A DNA stretch of 64,000 nucleotides, from positions 124,001 to 188,000 of the forward strand of contig OX637622.1 in NCBI GenBank assembly GCA_951802195.1, read 5' to 3'. Position 1 is the stretch's first letter. Every line of letters begins with the position of its first letter. The position numbers and the translations under genes were made by a program. Below the pieces are notes generated by a model, which did not search any database, was not told the origin of the DNA, and worked only from the letters and a program-made list of their open reading frames with translations. Source of the stretch: Tausonia pullulans. Taxonomy: Eukaryota > Basidiomycota > Tremellomycetes > Cystofilobasidiales > Mrakiaceae. Of this stretch, positions 1-11,163 are shown one piece after another.

Positions 1-1905
1 TCAATCTCCTCGTCGCAGACCGTGGACCAGAACTCAACGGCCTGAAGGGCGATGGCCTCGTCCGGGTTGCGCATGCCAAGAATGGTGAGCTGAGCCAAGG
101 CAAATTAGTCAGTTGGAAGTGCTCGGGGCGACACGTGAACGTCAACGGTGACGCACCCCGAAGAGCGCCTGCTCCATGTAGAAGCCCATCTTGTCATAGT
201 AAAGCTGCATAATCCGGACGAGACACTCGAACGCACCGACGACGACGGGTGTCGAAGCGTTCTGGGTAGCCTCGCAGACGACCTGCATGATGTAGTTCCG
301 CTCGCCCTGGAGAAGAGAGAGGGCTTGACGTCAGCCCAGGAGCCCCGCGTCTCCCAACCTTTCTCTCCTGGACACACCTCGCGCTCAAAGTTGTCGCGAA
401 CGAACTCGAGCGAGTTGTAGAGTGCGTTGATGGCGGCGTGCTGGACCTCGGCGGAGGTCTCCTCCTTGCGAGCTCCCTGGACGACGGTCGTCAGGATCTC
501 GTTGGACTGGCTGGCGAGAATCTCGGGCTTCTGTTGTTGGAGAGATGACGCGGAGTCGAGTGGTTCCAGGGGTGACGCTTAGTCAGTGAAACCGAGCTTT
601 CTTATCCCGAGAGAGGCAAGGCAGGAAGAAGACGGAGAGGAGGAAGAGGAGGAAGAGAAAAGGGGAGTGAGAGCAGGACGCACGACAGCCTCGCAGAGGA
701 ATCCAAGGGCCTGGAGGGTGTTGATCCGGAGGCCGACGTTGGTCTGGTCACCGACAAACTGGAGAAGGAGCTTGATAAGCTCTGGCCACTCGTTGGCCGG
801 CAGCTCGACGGCGCCGATGGCAGCGACGACCTGGGCGGCGACGGAACCAGCGCGGACGACGGGCGAGGCGAGCGTCCGGAGCGCCTGCTCCTTTACTTGG
901 TGTCGGACGGCCGGGTCGAGGGTGAGCCATCGGTGGGAAATGGCGCTCTGGCGAGTCGTGTCCTGGATGGCGAGGGAGGAGGATCGAGCGAGGTCAGCAA
1001 GGACACCAAGGGACGAGCTCACGAGCTGCAGTGGGAAGCGAGCGAGCGAGGGAGGGAAGGAGGAAGAGAGACGACGAAGCTCCCAGGTTCGGCGGGAGCA
1101 CGAGACGACGAGTTCTCGAGCCCCTCGTCGCGCGCGCAAAGCAGCGGGATCGATGCATGCCACGCGCCCAGCCAGGACCGGCAGAGCTCAAGGGCACATC
1201 CTCTGCAGCTCATCTCCCCTTGACAGGTTGATGCTCGAACGCACAGAGTCAGGTTGGCGAGCTCCCGCTCCCTTCGATAAGGCCAGGCCGGTCGACTCTC
1301 GCGCACCCGCCGCTCGTGTCCAGCGAGACTCTCCTGCCCCACGCGATGCAGATCGGGAGGGCAAGAGGGTCCCCCCTGTCTCTCTCTGGCCACTCCTCGC
1401 CGAGAAGGAGGAGCGAAGGCAAGCAGGAGATGCGGACCCGGTGACGCGCTCGCGTATCACATGCCGAACCCGAGCGAACGAAGGAAGGTGGAAGGTCAAG
1501 CACTCACCCGAGCGGAGAGTGAGTTCTTGAGGGCGAGACCGGCAGCGTTGCGAACGTCGAGGCCCGAGGCCTCATTGGAGAGCTGCTCGACGAGGGTGAC
1601 GACGTACCCGGGCTGGAGGGGGAGGGGGCGGACGAGGGCAGTAGACGCTGTCAGAACAAGCGAGCGAGGGAAGAGGGGGATCGCACCAGCGATGCGCGCG
1701 GGAGACGAGGAGTGGACCAACAAAGCTCTCGTTGGCGAACTTCTCGAGCTGCTCCGTCGCGTGCTGACGGGTGGCCGCATCTGCGACGAGGGAGCGGGAG
1801 CCAGCTTGGCGGTGAGCAAGCCGGGCGACGGCGGGAGCAAAGACGGGCGAAGGGGGTCGACTGACCTGGGGAGAGCGAGTTGGTGAGGAGACTGGCGGCG
1901 TCCAT
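1..1905 (-). CDS. KAP95: Importin beta-1 subunit (karyopherin beta), N-terminal part
   Basis: Nuclear import receptor that binds importin-alpha, carries NLS cargo through the nuclear pore and is released by Ran-GTP. The start ATG is at 1905-1903 ([13 protein letters not shown]). Exon 1 ends at 1866. An exon beginning at 1780 reads [20 protein letters not shown]. The next, near 1614-1510, reads [14 protein letters not shown] long exon near 960-690 holds [19 protein letters not shown] and [14 protein letters not shown], the diagnostic HEAT-repeat segment of this family. Further exons run to the window edge, where [12 protein letters not shown] is readable. Only the N-terminal part (roughly the first third of a family protein of about 860 residues) lies inside the window. 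It is divergent from LSM7, so 1906-2267 is a shared promoter. Exon limits after exon 3 were not all worked out. Confidence 0.93.
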
Positions 1906-2267
1906 GGTTGCGGGAGCGAGAGGAGCGAGAAACGAGGCGGGGGCGAAGGGCGATGCGAGAAGCGGACGACCTGTTCGAGACTGGACTGTCTTGAAGGGAC
2001 CGGAGGGCCAAGGGCGGCGAGCGAGCGAGAAGAGAGGGAAGGGGAGGGAGAGGGGAGATGATGGTGAGGGGCAAAAGAAATCGCCCTGCAGCAAACGCGA
2101 GGCGAGGCGAGAGCCCGCCGCGCGCGAGGGCAGAGCAGACAGGGCAGGGCGCGGGCGCGCCAGGGCCAACGGCAGCGGGCGGGCGAGGAGACGCGCGAAG
2201 ACCCGAGGTCTGCTCTCAACCATCCCGCACCTCCTCCCTCCCCTCCTCCCCATCTTTCCTTTCAGTC
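1906..2267. promoter_or_regulatory. Divergent intergenic region KAP95/LSM7
   Basis: A 362-bp spacer between two start codons, so it must hold both promoters and 5' UTRs. It is rich in purine runs (GAGAGG-type) and CG dinucleotides. I recognise no TATA box or named operator. Confidence 0.55.
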
Positions 2268-3010
2268 ATGTCGGAACGCGTCAGTCCTCGCAGGCCGTGT
2301 CTGTTGCCCAGGGTCGGTCGTGGCTCACGTTCTCCTCCTTCAGGGACGCGGCCAAGCCCCCCGAGGCCGAGGTGGCCCTCCCACGCGCGGTGGACGAGGC
2401 GGCGGGGCAGCCGGGGCCGGGGGCGATAAGCCCAAGCGGGAGAACATCCTCGACCTTGCCAAGTACATCGACAAGAAGATCAGGGTCAAGTTCATGGGCG
2501 GCCGCGAGGGTGCGTCGTCGTCCTGCCCGCTCGCGTTCGCGCATCTCTGTCCCGCGAAACACGAGCGCCTGTCAACTCAGGCTCAGCCCATGGCCTCGCT
2601 TGTCGTTGTCGCTCGCGCTGACAGTGGCTTTGCCCACTCTGGGCCCCTTCGGTCCCTGCAGTCATTGGTCTCCTCAAGGGCTACGACCAGCTCATGAATC
2701 TCGTCCTGGATGAAGTCGAGGAGGACGTCGAGGGTGCGTCATTCCTTCTCCCTGACCCCTCTCCCTCCTTCCATCGCGTTGACGCTCTACTCCTAATCAC
2801 TGGCTCCATTCAGTCCCGACACCTCACAAGCGCGTCCTTGGCCTGGCCGTCCTTCGCGGGCCGACTATCGTCCTTCTCAGCCCCGTCGACGGGTCCGAAG
2901 GTACGCGGCCCACACGCGTTATTCGCTCTCTTTGTCTGTACAGTGTCGTCCTGACTCCCCCTGGTCTATATGCAGAGATCGAGAACCCCTTCCTGGCTCC
3001 CGAGTCATGA
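2268..3010 (+). CDS. LSM7: U6 snRNA-associated Sm-like protein LSm7
   Basis: Subunit of the Lsm1-7 ring (cytoplasmic mRNA decay) and the Lsm2-8 ring (U6 snRNA binding). Five exons join in frame: 2268-2279, 2344-2509, 2662-2733, 2814-2900 and 2976-3010. They total 372 nt, or 123 residues plus stop. The first coding exon is only 12 nt (MSER). An RGG-like tract (GRGQAPRGRGG, GGRGGG) precedes the Sm fold; this N-terminal extension is longer than in human LSm7. The Sm1 motif reads ILDLAKYIDKKIRVKFMGGRE followed by GLLKGYDQLMNLVLD. Sm2 reads LGLAVLRGPTIVLLSPVDG. The C terminus is EIENPFLAPES. All introns start GT and end CAG with compatible phases, so this gene model is firm. Confidence 0.95.
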
Positions 3011-3787
3011 TGCACGAACGAGACCAACTCCCGCGACGAACCGGCGATCGATCTTGATGTCCTCTTCCCCTGTATGCTCCTCCTTCTCGCCGGCGGACCC
3101 TCGCTTACCCTGGCTTGACCAGAGGCCCGCTAGCCCGACCAGGGGCCCGCTAGCCCGGCAGGGTACGTCACGAGCCGGTGCTGTTTGTCTTCGGCAGGCA
3201 GCCTGTCGAGTGAGGTCGGGTGCATACACAGACGCGTGCTACCTCTCACCAGCGTGTTCACCTGCAAGCTCTTGCTCCCTTCTCCCAACTCGTCCTTCTC
3301 TTTCCTCTTTCTGATTTCAGACCCAGTCCCATGGAAGCAAAAGCTGAAAGAGATCCCGGTTCCATGGGCGAGTCACGCGAGCGAGAAGTCGTGTGAAGGC
3401 GGTGGCGGGTCTGTCGACCTTTCTCCACCATCTCGGAGAATCTTTCGGTCTTGTCCAACGCAGCACTCAGAGGAACAAGACACGATAATGGAGCGTGGTG
3501 GGCATAGCCTTCCCTCCGGATGCAATTATCCTCAACTTAGAAAGCGAAGGAAGAATGGATGGCACTCCCGAGCGCCACTCGGGGCTCTATTCCGTCCGTC
3601 TCTGAACAAACGCGCGCGGTCAGCTTGGTGATTCATTCTTCGGCCTTCTTGCGCCACACTCTATTGCCCCGCTCCTCATCCGTCCGAGGTCCAGGCTTTC
3701 TCGAAGCGACATCTCGCGCTTCGTTCTAACGCCCATCTGCCCTCTCCCTCTCCTTCCCTCTCCGTTTTTCTTGCTCTTGCTTGCCCC
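3011..3787. other. Intergenic region LSM7 to zinc-finger gene
   Basis: 777 bp holding the LSM7 3' end and the promoter of the next gene, both on the + strand. A 14-bp word, ggcccgctagcccg, is repeated with a 20-bp period at 3124-3137 and 3144-3157. Pyrimidine-rich sequence precedes the ATG at 3788. I see no convincing exon here. Confidence 0.5.
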
Positions 3788-6700
3788 ATGGCCACCTCAT
3801 CTCCCCTCCAGCCCACCTCAGAGCCTCAGCGGTCCCCTCCAGACAGGATAGGGTCCGAGAACTGTTTTCCCGGTGACGACGCCGAATTGTCGACGGCATT
3901 TGGCTCTACCTCTCCCTTCGTTACCTCACACCCAGATCCCCTCCTTGATGACCAGGTCAGTCCCCGGTTCGAAATTCGATGCCCACGCAACTGGTACGAG
4001 CGCTCACTTCATGTCACTCATCCGGCGCGCAGGTCGTCGAGCGCTTCCGTGAGGCTGTCGCGGTCAGTTATTGGCCCGCTTCGTTCGCCACGCCGCCGCC
4101 GCCCTCTTCCCGATCACATGCAACGCCTCCTTCGCCCAAGTTGTCAACGCCCGCCCAGCGCACCGGAAAGGATGATAATGGAAATGTTCTTATGGAAGCC
4201 TTTCTTCGGACTCGCTCTCGAGCTATTCGAGTTGACGGTTTACCGGGGGGGACGACTCGCGCGTCGCTTGGAGGATGGCTCGCCTCGGCCTCTAGTATCA
4301 CCGACTTTCAGGGAGCGGCTCCGTCGACATTGAAGATCGTCGAGAGCATCTGGAAGGAGGGAGAGGGGGACGGCGGTGGTGGTGGATGGAGGGTCGTCCT
4401 GGCCGAGCATGCGACAGTGAGAGACCTGTCTGTCTTCTGGGCGCGTCAGTCACACACTCACCTTTTCCCTCCCTGATTCACTCCAGGCTCGCGATGCCCT
4501 CGGCCTCGACAAGACCAGGTTTCTCGACTCGGTCGTCTCTGTTTCTCCTGCGCTTGAGGGAGAGCCGAGTTCGCCTGGACGGGTCAGCTCTGAATCTCCC
4601 CTTCCCTACATGCACACGTCTCTGACGCCCATTACTCCTCCTTTCAGGCCGGCTCCCTCACCTCTTCAACCGCTCATCGTCCCAAGCACCGCCCTACCGC
4701 CATCTTCACATTCCCTCCCTCCCCCAACCAGCACACTCCCTCTCTCTCCCAGTCCATCGCCTCAGCCTCTACACTCAGCCCAGAATCGCCGACCTTTCAC
4801 CCGAGCGCCGGACGCCGAGCCCCGCAGCACCTGGACGTTGAGACGGAAGAGCAGACTTCTTCCCCCGACTTCGCTTCGCCCGGTGATTCGGTGGCCCTGG
4901 ACGCCTGGATGATGGCCGGAGGTACATACAGATCACCTTGCCTCTGTCAGTAGCTGCTGACACCTCAATCATCCAATCAGGACTTCCCTTCAACCTGAGC
5001 TCCAACCCGCTCCCGCCTGCGAACCTGGTGCGTTCCTTGCGCTGCCCCGCTTTCCCTCTGCCCAGCTGACGGCATGCATACACGAAGTCCTTCCGCCAAG
5101 GAGACTGGATTGTGAGTCTGTGAGCCCTCTCGCTAGTTCAGTTTCATTGGTTGATGAGCGCTTTCTTTCTGCGCCTTGCAGTGTCCATCCGACACGTGCT
5201 GTGCGTCTCCGCCTCCCTCCGCCCCAGATTCGTACATCTCGATCCTCCAGCTGATCGGTCGCGGATCCAGCCTTCCACAACTTTGCAAGGAATGAGCAGT
5301 GCATATCGTGAGTGGCTCGTTGGACGTCAAACCACTGTCTATCTTGCTGACCCGGCTCGGACCCTTCGCAGCTGCGGAGCCCTGAAGCCGACGTCTACGA
5401 CCGGTTCCCGCTCGATGCCAGTCTCAGCTTCATGCTGCTCCTCCTTCCAGCACCGCCGCCAGAAGTCCTCGCCCTTCCCGCTCGCTCAGGTCTACTCTCC
5501 TATGCACCCCCATCTCGCTCCTCTTGCCACAATGATGGGAAACCAGCTCCCCCCAGCTTCGCCAGACAGCTTCAGACTCGCTCGCTCGCCGTCCAGCAGC
5601 CCCGCCACGCTCTTCGCTCCTGCTGCCGCTGGCGGTGGGCTCCCCTCAGCCTTACAGCAGCAGTATTCGCCTCCGTCCATGTCTGTCCCAACCTTCTCTA
5701 CCTCGCCGATAAAAAAAAGGTACTCGGCTCCGCTCGAAACCAGTTCGTTCATGTATCCTGGAGGAGGCGGTGCGGCGGAGGTTGCTGCAAGGAGGAGGTC
5801 GGATCCGGTGGTGCCTGTTAGTCTTAAGTTTCGCCCCATGAGCGATGGGCTCCAAGGGACGCTGGCTGACGGATGGATCGACGTGAGCGGCAGATCATCA
5901 ACACAGGGAACCACGGGTCGATGGTGATCCAGCAGGGGTGAACTCATCTCTCTTGAAACCCTAAATTAACTCTGCTGACGACTTTTCCTGTCAACAAGCG
6001 ACTGGGCCTGTGGGGAGTGGTGAGTCCAAGATACCGCCCCTTTTCCTGTTTACCTTTCACTGACTGTCGTAACGTCTCGGACTCACCCCAGCGGCTTCGT
6101 CAACTGGAGGAGGCGTAGAGTCTGCTTGCGGTGCTTCCCGTTTGCAGAGGGTTAGTCGCTCTCTCCCTTGTTCAGCTAGGTCTACTGACGGCTTTTTTCT
6201 CCTTAGGCAACGAGGTCGCCGGTGTCGGGCTTGCTACGTACGTCTTCTTTCCCATTTACTCTGTCGACCTTTCTTCTCTTAATTGATGTAGACGTCCCCC
6301 CGACCCCGTAGGTACGCCCGCATGGCCGCTGAACTCGCTCGCGATACCAACGTCCCCACCACCGCCGGGGGCGCTAGAGGAGATCTCAGCTCCCCCCCAG
6401 CCCAGCCCATTGCACTCTCACCCTCGACGCTTTCCTCCCCAAACCTCACCCCGCACCACCCTCCAAAGCAACAGCAACCGACCACGGGCGGCGCAGGCTA
6501 CTCGTCTAATATTCTTTATCATTCTCCGGTCCCTCCCACTTCCTCATCTCTCGGCCTAAGTCTCGGTCCCACCAGCTTGCAATACCCCTCACCTCCGACC
6601 TCGCCGTCAGTGAATGGTGCAGGCGCCCATACCCTCTCCACGACGCCCTCGCCTGCGAGATCTACATTCATCTCGTCAGGGCCGTATCGGCCTCCTCCTG

Positions 6701-6867
6701 CACCTGCTCCTGCTCCTGCGAGGGAGGGAAGGGAGGAAGAGGGAGAAGGGAAGGCGAAGGTGGATGTGTTTGGGCTCCCTGTCGTTGGCAAGAAGTCCGG
6801 TGCTATTTGTGAGAGGGGGAACAGTGAGAGCCTCTTGACGACGGGATTGGCTTCGAAGCGCGCGTGA
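3788..6867 (+). CDS. RNA-binding protein, RRM-like domain plus two RanBP2-type zinc fingers (Nrp1/ARP-like), copy 1
   Basis: Likely cytoplasmic RNA-binding protein of the Nrp1 type. About ten exons: 3788-3955, 4033-4416, 4487-4582, 4648-4921, 4981-5027, then smaller ones to the stop at 6865. The RRM-like part begins at AFLRTRSRAIRVDGLPGG and continues across an intron to ARDALGLDKTRFLDSVV. Finger 1 is split over three exons and reads WICPSDTC-SFHNFARNEQC-ISC (C-x4-C-x10-C-x2-C). A low-complexity Ser/Pro linker follows. Finger 2 reads DWACGECGFVNWRRRRVC-LRC and is preceded by PIINTG and MVIQQG. The C-terminal tail contains FISSGPYRP and VDVFG. A diverged paralog lies on the minus strand at 32486-35309 and supports the exon joins. 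Function is inferred from domains only. Confidence 0.85.
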
Positions 6868-7216
6868 GGCCAGGTGATTGTTGAGGTGCAGGGGTAGCTT
6901 GCTTGCCCGGTTCGTGTGATTGGTCTTCAGAGGAAGAAAGAACGGAAGGGATGGAAGGGCTGGATGGAAGGGATGGAAGGAATGGAAGACTCGACCCATA
7001 TGGCACATTTTGACATCTCTCTTCGTTTTCTAGTTCACAGCTTTGTGTAACTATAATAAAAAAAAGAGCTCATTCCATCTCCGCCAGCGGCAAGCGCACC
7101 GGCGCATGCATGCGTCGCATCTATGCTCCTTACTCGAGCGGTGTGGATCTGATAGGATCGACAACACATCAGCTGAAAACTTTTGTCGCTCACACGACAG
7201 ACGCGAGACGCGAGAC
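6868..7216. other. Convergent intergenic region
   Basis: 349 bp between two stop codons. It contains a degenerate tandem of GGATGGAAGG units at about 6935-6990 and an A-rich stretch at 7050-7066. It holds both 3' UTRs; no gene is seen. Confidence 0.5.
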
Positions 7217-9528
7217 TCACCGATACACGAGGATATAAGCCGCCGAGTCCTCCCCTCCACCATCCAGAGAGGCAATCTTGTCCCGGTTGACGAGAGAGAC
7301 CTTGTCGTCGTCGAACTTGTACCACTCCTCGTCCTGAGCCGGGCCGACGCTCGAGGAGCCGGGACCGGAGGACGAGGAGAAAGAAGGAGGCGAGGAGGAG
7401 GCGTCCTTCTTGACCCATCCGATGTAGTGGCCCGAGTCCGGGCCGGAACCCTTGTGCGTGACGACGGCTGATCGAGCGGGGTCAAGATCAGTCTCAGTAT
7501 GGTAGAAAGGAAGGAAAAAAGGAGGGAGGGAGGGAGATGAACGACCTACCACAAAGCTCATAGAGGCCGCTGGCGTTGGCACCAGGGTCATTCCGGATCT
7601 CAGGGGAGATGAGCCCCTCGAGGACCTTCTTCTCTTCGGCCCGTTTGGCGCGCTCCTCCTCCTCCGTTCCACGGTAGATGTCCTGCGTCATCGTCGCATC
7701 TGCTGGCGGAGGAGGTGTCGACGTGGCTGACACTGAAGACGACGACGCAGCCGTAGCAGCGTTGGCGCCGCGCATGCGCTTGCGGATCTTGGCGCGCTCG
7801 TCCCGGTCCTTGCTGATGTTCTTGAGGGCGACGTTTACGGGGGTGAGCTGCGCCTTGAGTTCGTCCGTGCAGAGGTCGAGGACGTCGAACTCGAAGGGGA
7901 ACTTGACCTTGCGCCTGAAGTGAGGAGTTAGCGAGTGTACTAGAGAGAGAAACAATCGAAGTGGCTCACATGATCTTGGCCTTCGTGTTGGTGTCTCTCC
8001 GCCAGTAGAACCTCACCAAGTGCACCGTCAGGATGCCCGGCAACCGTGAGAGCCGGCTCTTTTCCGTGTAGACCGCCGACCGACCGAGTGACGGTGAGTG
8101 CTTCTCAATCTTTTGGTCGAGCGAGTCCTGAATACCTGTGTGGAGGTAGTTGGTCGTGATGGAAATGTTGCAGTCGAGCTTAGAGATGGGCTCGCGGAGG
8201 ATCGTGGGAGGCTCCGAGGGGGACTCGTCGCAGGTGAGGCTGGAGAGGGGGGGGGGGGTGGGGGATGAGCCAACAAGTGGGAGAGCAACATAAGTGAGGG
8301 GGGAACGCACGTCTTTACCATCTCGCCCATCATGAACTGCTGGATGAAGTTGCTGCTGTTGGCAGAGGAAGGCGATCCGACGGTTGGGAGAGCCTGGAGA
8401 GCGTTCGTCATAGTCGTCCAGCACTCATCGGCGTCTGTGAGAGAGAGGAGTTAGCACTAAAGAGCTAAGAGCGAGATCCAAGCAGTGTAAGCACAACGGA
8501 CCTTGCTGGGCGAACCCTCCGTGCCGACTCTCCTCAGCAAATTGAGGCGCGACGCTGCGAAGGGTCTGAGGGTCAGTGGAGAGACGCGTCAGTGCATGCA
8601 GTCATCTTGTCACGTGTCGGCTCGCCGCCCGCCTCGTCCTCCAACCCCACTTCTCGCCACTCACCTGGAGGAACATCATTGGTGGGAAGCCCTCTGCCGT
8701 CTGCTTCATCCCCGCCCAAAGCCCCTTCATCGCGCGCGTCAAGCCCGCGTCCCCCCTCCCCGGGACACCCGCGCCCGGCTGGTACTTCTCGAGCGCCTCC
8801 CCCAGCTCCGGGATAGCCCTCAATGCCTGGATCGACGCGTTGGCGTAGCATGTGTTGCCGAGGTTGACAAGACCCGCAGGTGTCTTGGTCGCGAGCGCGA
8901 GATCGGCGTCGGTGAGGTCTTCAAGGAATTGGACCTGCTCCTTAGGCGCTTCAGGGAGCGGGCCAGCTGTACCGATGACCATAATGGTCGCGTTAGGCTT
9001 GAGGAGCGGGGCAAGAGCGGCGTCATCCTGGTGTAGTGAGGCGGGAGAAGGGGACCGGGGAGGAAGGGAGCCGATCCATCAGACGAGCGAGCCTTGGGGG
9101 AGGGAGGGAGAGAGAACGCGAGACAAGCGCACCTTAAGCATGCCACCCTTGACCATGACTGTGGACGGGGCACAAGAGGTCAAGTGAAGCAGTAGGGAAG
9201 AGAGGATAGGCCACCACAGTCAAACGTACCCTTCATCCTGAAAGAGGCGGAGCGCGATTGACAGACATCAATCAGCCCGCGGTTCCCGTCACCCCGCACA
9301 CTCGAACCACAAGGCCACATACTCACCGGTCAACAGGGACACCCGTCGCAGCGTAGATCTGCTCCTTGAACTTGAGCGCTCCGGCGGCGAGGTCGACCTC
9401 GAGAGGGTAGGGCTTGCCAGCGTGTTTGATGGTAACTGGGAGGGGCGCGAAAGAGGGCTTTGGGTCAACAAAGAGTACGCGAAGATGAATGGCTCGGGCA
9501 GCTCTGACGACTGACTGGGTGTGGACAT
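7217..9528 (-). CDS. UBP6: Ubiquitin carboxyl-terminal hydrolase 6 (USP14/Ubp6 family)
   Basis: Proteasome-bound deubiquitinase that trims ubiquitin from substrates at the 19S base. The start ATG at 9528-9526 opens a 13-nt coding exon (MSTP). This is spliced to a ubiquitin-like domain beginning ITIKHAGKPYPLEVD and containing FKEQIYAATGVPVDR, then VKGGMLK. The catalytic Cys box is GLVNLGNTCYANASIQALR. The His box is GSGPDSGHYIGWV, and the last exon ends AAYILVYR at a TGA (7219-7217). The final intron-like GTGAGT overlaps that stop; splicing it to a nearby CAG would also give an immediate stop, so the C terminus is the same or nearly so. Domain order and length fit the family. It is divergent from the BAP31 gene. 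Confidence 0.94.
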
Positions 9529-9846
9529 GTTGGTATCCTTGGGCATGGAATGAGAAGGAAGGGCGTTGGGTGTTGGGAGAGAAAGACGCGGCCCGACACG
9601 TGGATCTGGCAGAACAGGCTGAGCCAACGGCGGGTTACGTGAACCCCTTAGCAACGCAGTCGTCAAGAGAAGGGGACGAGGGCGATGACGTTGCAAGCAA
9701 CTCGTCTTGAGCGAACGAAGAGCCAGGCGTGGGCCCTCGTCAACTGGCGGGCACGAGCCGAGACCGTTGCCCTCTTGCTCCCTTGCATCCAACACCCATC
9801 CACCCATCAGTCTCACGGACTCTCCCCTTCTCTTCTCTTCCTCATC
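9529..9846. promoter_or_regulatory. Divergent promoter UBP6/BAP31
   Basis: 318 bp between two start codons with C/T-rich tracts approaching 9847. No specific operator recognised. Confidence 0.5.
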
Positions 9847-11163
9847 ATGACCGTCAGTCACCCTCCTTTCTCCTCCCGTCGCGCACTTCAAGCTGACGCC
9901 TTGACTCTTGCCTCTCTATCAGCTCTACTATTCTCGTCCGTCCTCGCTTTCTCTCCATCTCGCTCGTCTCGTGTCGCTCGTCCCTCATGATCTTCTCTGC
10001 CCTCATTCCAGTCTGCTTCCTCCTCCTCGCGACCGAGATCCTTCTCTCCGGCGTCGTGCTCGCCCCATGGCCTCACGTCCTTAGGAAGAAGATCTTCCGC
10101 TTCCTCAACGAGAACCCCATTGTCAGTCTGCCTCGCTCAATCTCGGGTTGTGCGCTGGGTCGGTGGGGAGAAGCAGGGCCTTGTTCACTGGCTGGGAGCC
10201 GAAAGCCAACCGTCCGGTCGTACGAGGAAGGGAGAAGGGGTCGCGCTTAGACAACCTATTCCGGTGCCTTCGCGTCACCTCCGCTTGCTCCACTTGACAC
10301 GCGGGCTCGATGCCCCCGTGCCGATATTGGTTCTAGGCCGGAGACGCCCGCTGTTTTGCTACTGCCACCTTCTCCTTGGGGGGAGACAGGCACGAAGAGA
10401 AGGATATCTCGGTTCAGCCCGAGGGAGCGAAGACACGCACGGCTCTCTTCACGTGCTAGCGAGCGAGCGAGCTGGCACCGCGACTAGAGAACGGCAGGCT
10501 GATCCTCTTCCCCCCCCTGTTCCCGTGTCAAACAGGTCGCCAAGATCCAGTATGCCCTCAAAATTGTGCGTCGCCCTCCTGCTCTTTAGCTTAGGACATC
10601 TTGCTCTTGCTAACACCTCGCCCGCTCCCTTAGTCCTTCATCTTCGTTGCCCTCCTCTTCGTCGATTCCGTCCAGCGACTCGTCCGCGTTGCCCAAGAGA
10701 AGGAGAACCACAACCCAGGAGGGATCGCTGCCAACCCTCAAGGCGAGGTGGCCTACCACTCGCGCAAGTTCTACGCCCAGCGTAACATGTACCTCACCGG
10801 CGGAACCCTCGGCCTCGCCCTCCTTCTCGCTCGGGCGTTCTCGATCGCGCTCGAGCTGATCGAGACGACGGAAGAGCTGGGAAGCCTTAAGAAGGGGGCG
10901 GCGGCGGGATCGAGGACCAAGGGCGAGGTTGTGGAGCTTCAGAAGCGGGTCCAGGAGCTCGAGGCGGAGGTTACGGCCAAGGACAAGGACATTGGTGATT
11001 CGTCCTTCCCCTCTCAGCGGTCCTCCCTCTACTTGTTCTGACCCTGGGTAATGTTCCACCACCAGCTACGATCAAGCAGCAGGCCGCGGGTCAGGCGGCC
11101 GAGTTTGACCGTCAGGCCGGCAGCGTCGGCGCCGGCCCCGGCTCCAACAAGAGGGTCGACTGA
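9847..11163 (+). CDS. ER membrane protein of the BAP31/Yet1-Yet3 family
   Basis: Endoplasmic-reticulum multi-span protein that acts in export or quality control of membrane proteins. Two tiny exons (ATGACC at 9847-9852, then 13 nt giving LYYSL) precede the exon reading CFLLLATEILLSGVVLAPWP. The N terminus MTLYYSL matches the family. A 414-nt intron (10122-10535) follows NENPIV, much longer than its neighbours. Later exons give SFIFVALLFVDSVQRLVRV, the AYHSRKFYAQRNMYLTGGT block typical of BAP31, a third membrane segment, and a coiled coil (VVELQKRVQELEAEVTAKD). The protein ends GPGSNKRVD, with no canonical KKXX at the very end. The start exons rest on family resemblance and splice logic. Confidence 0.9.

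Noticed and set aside
586-1530. 314-codon plus-strand ORF over KAP95
   Set aside because: It is antisense to clear importin-beta exons and introns and has Arg/Ser-rich shadow composition.
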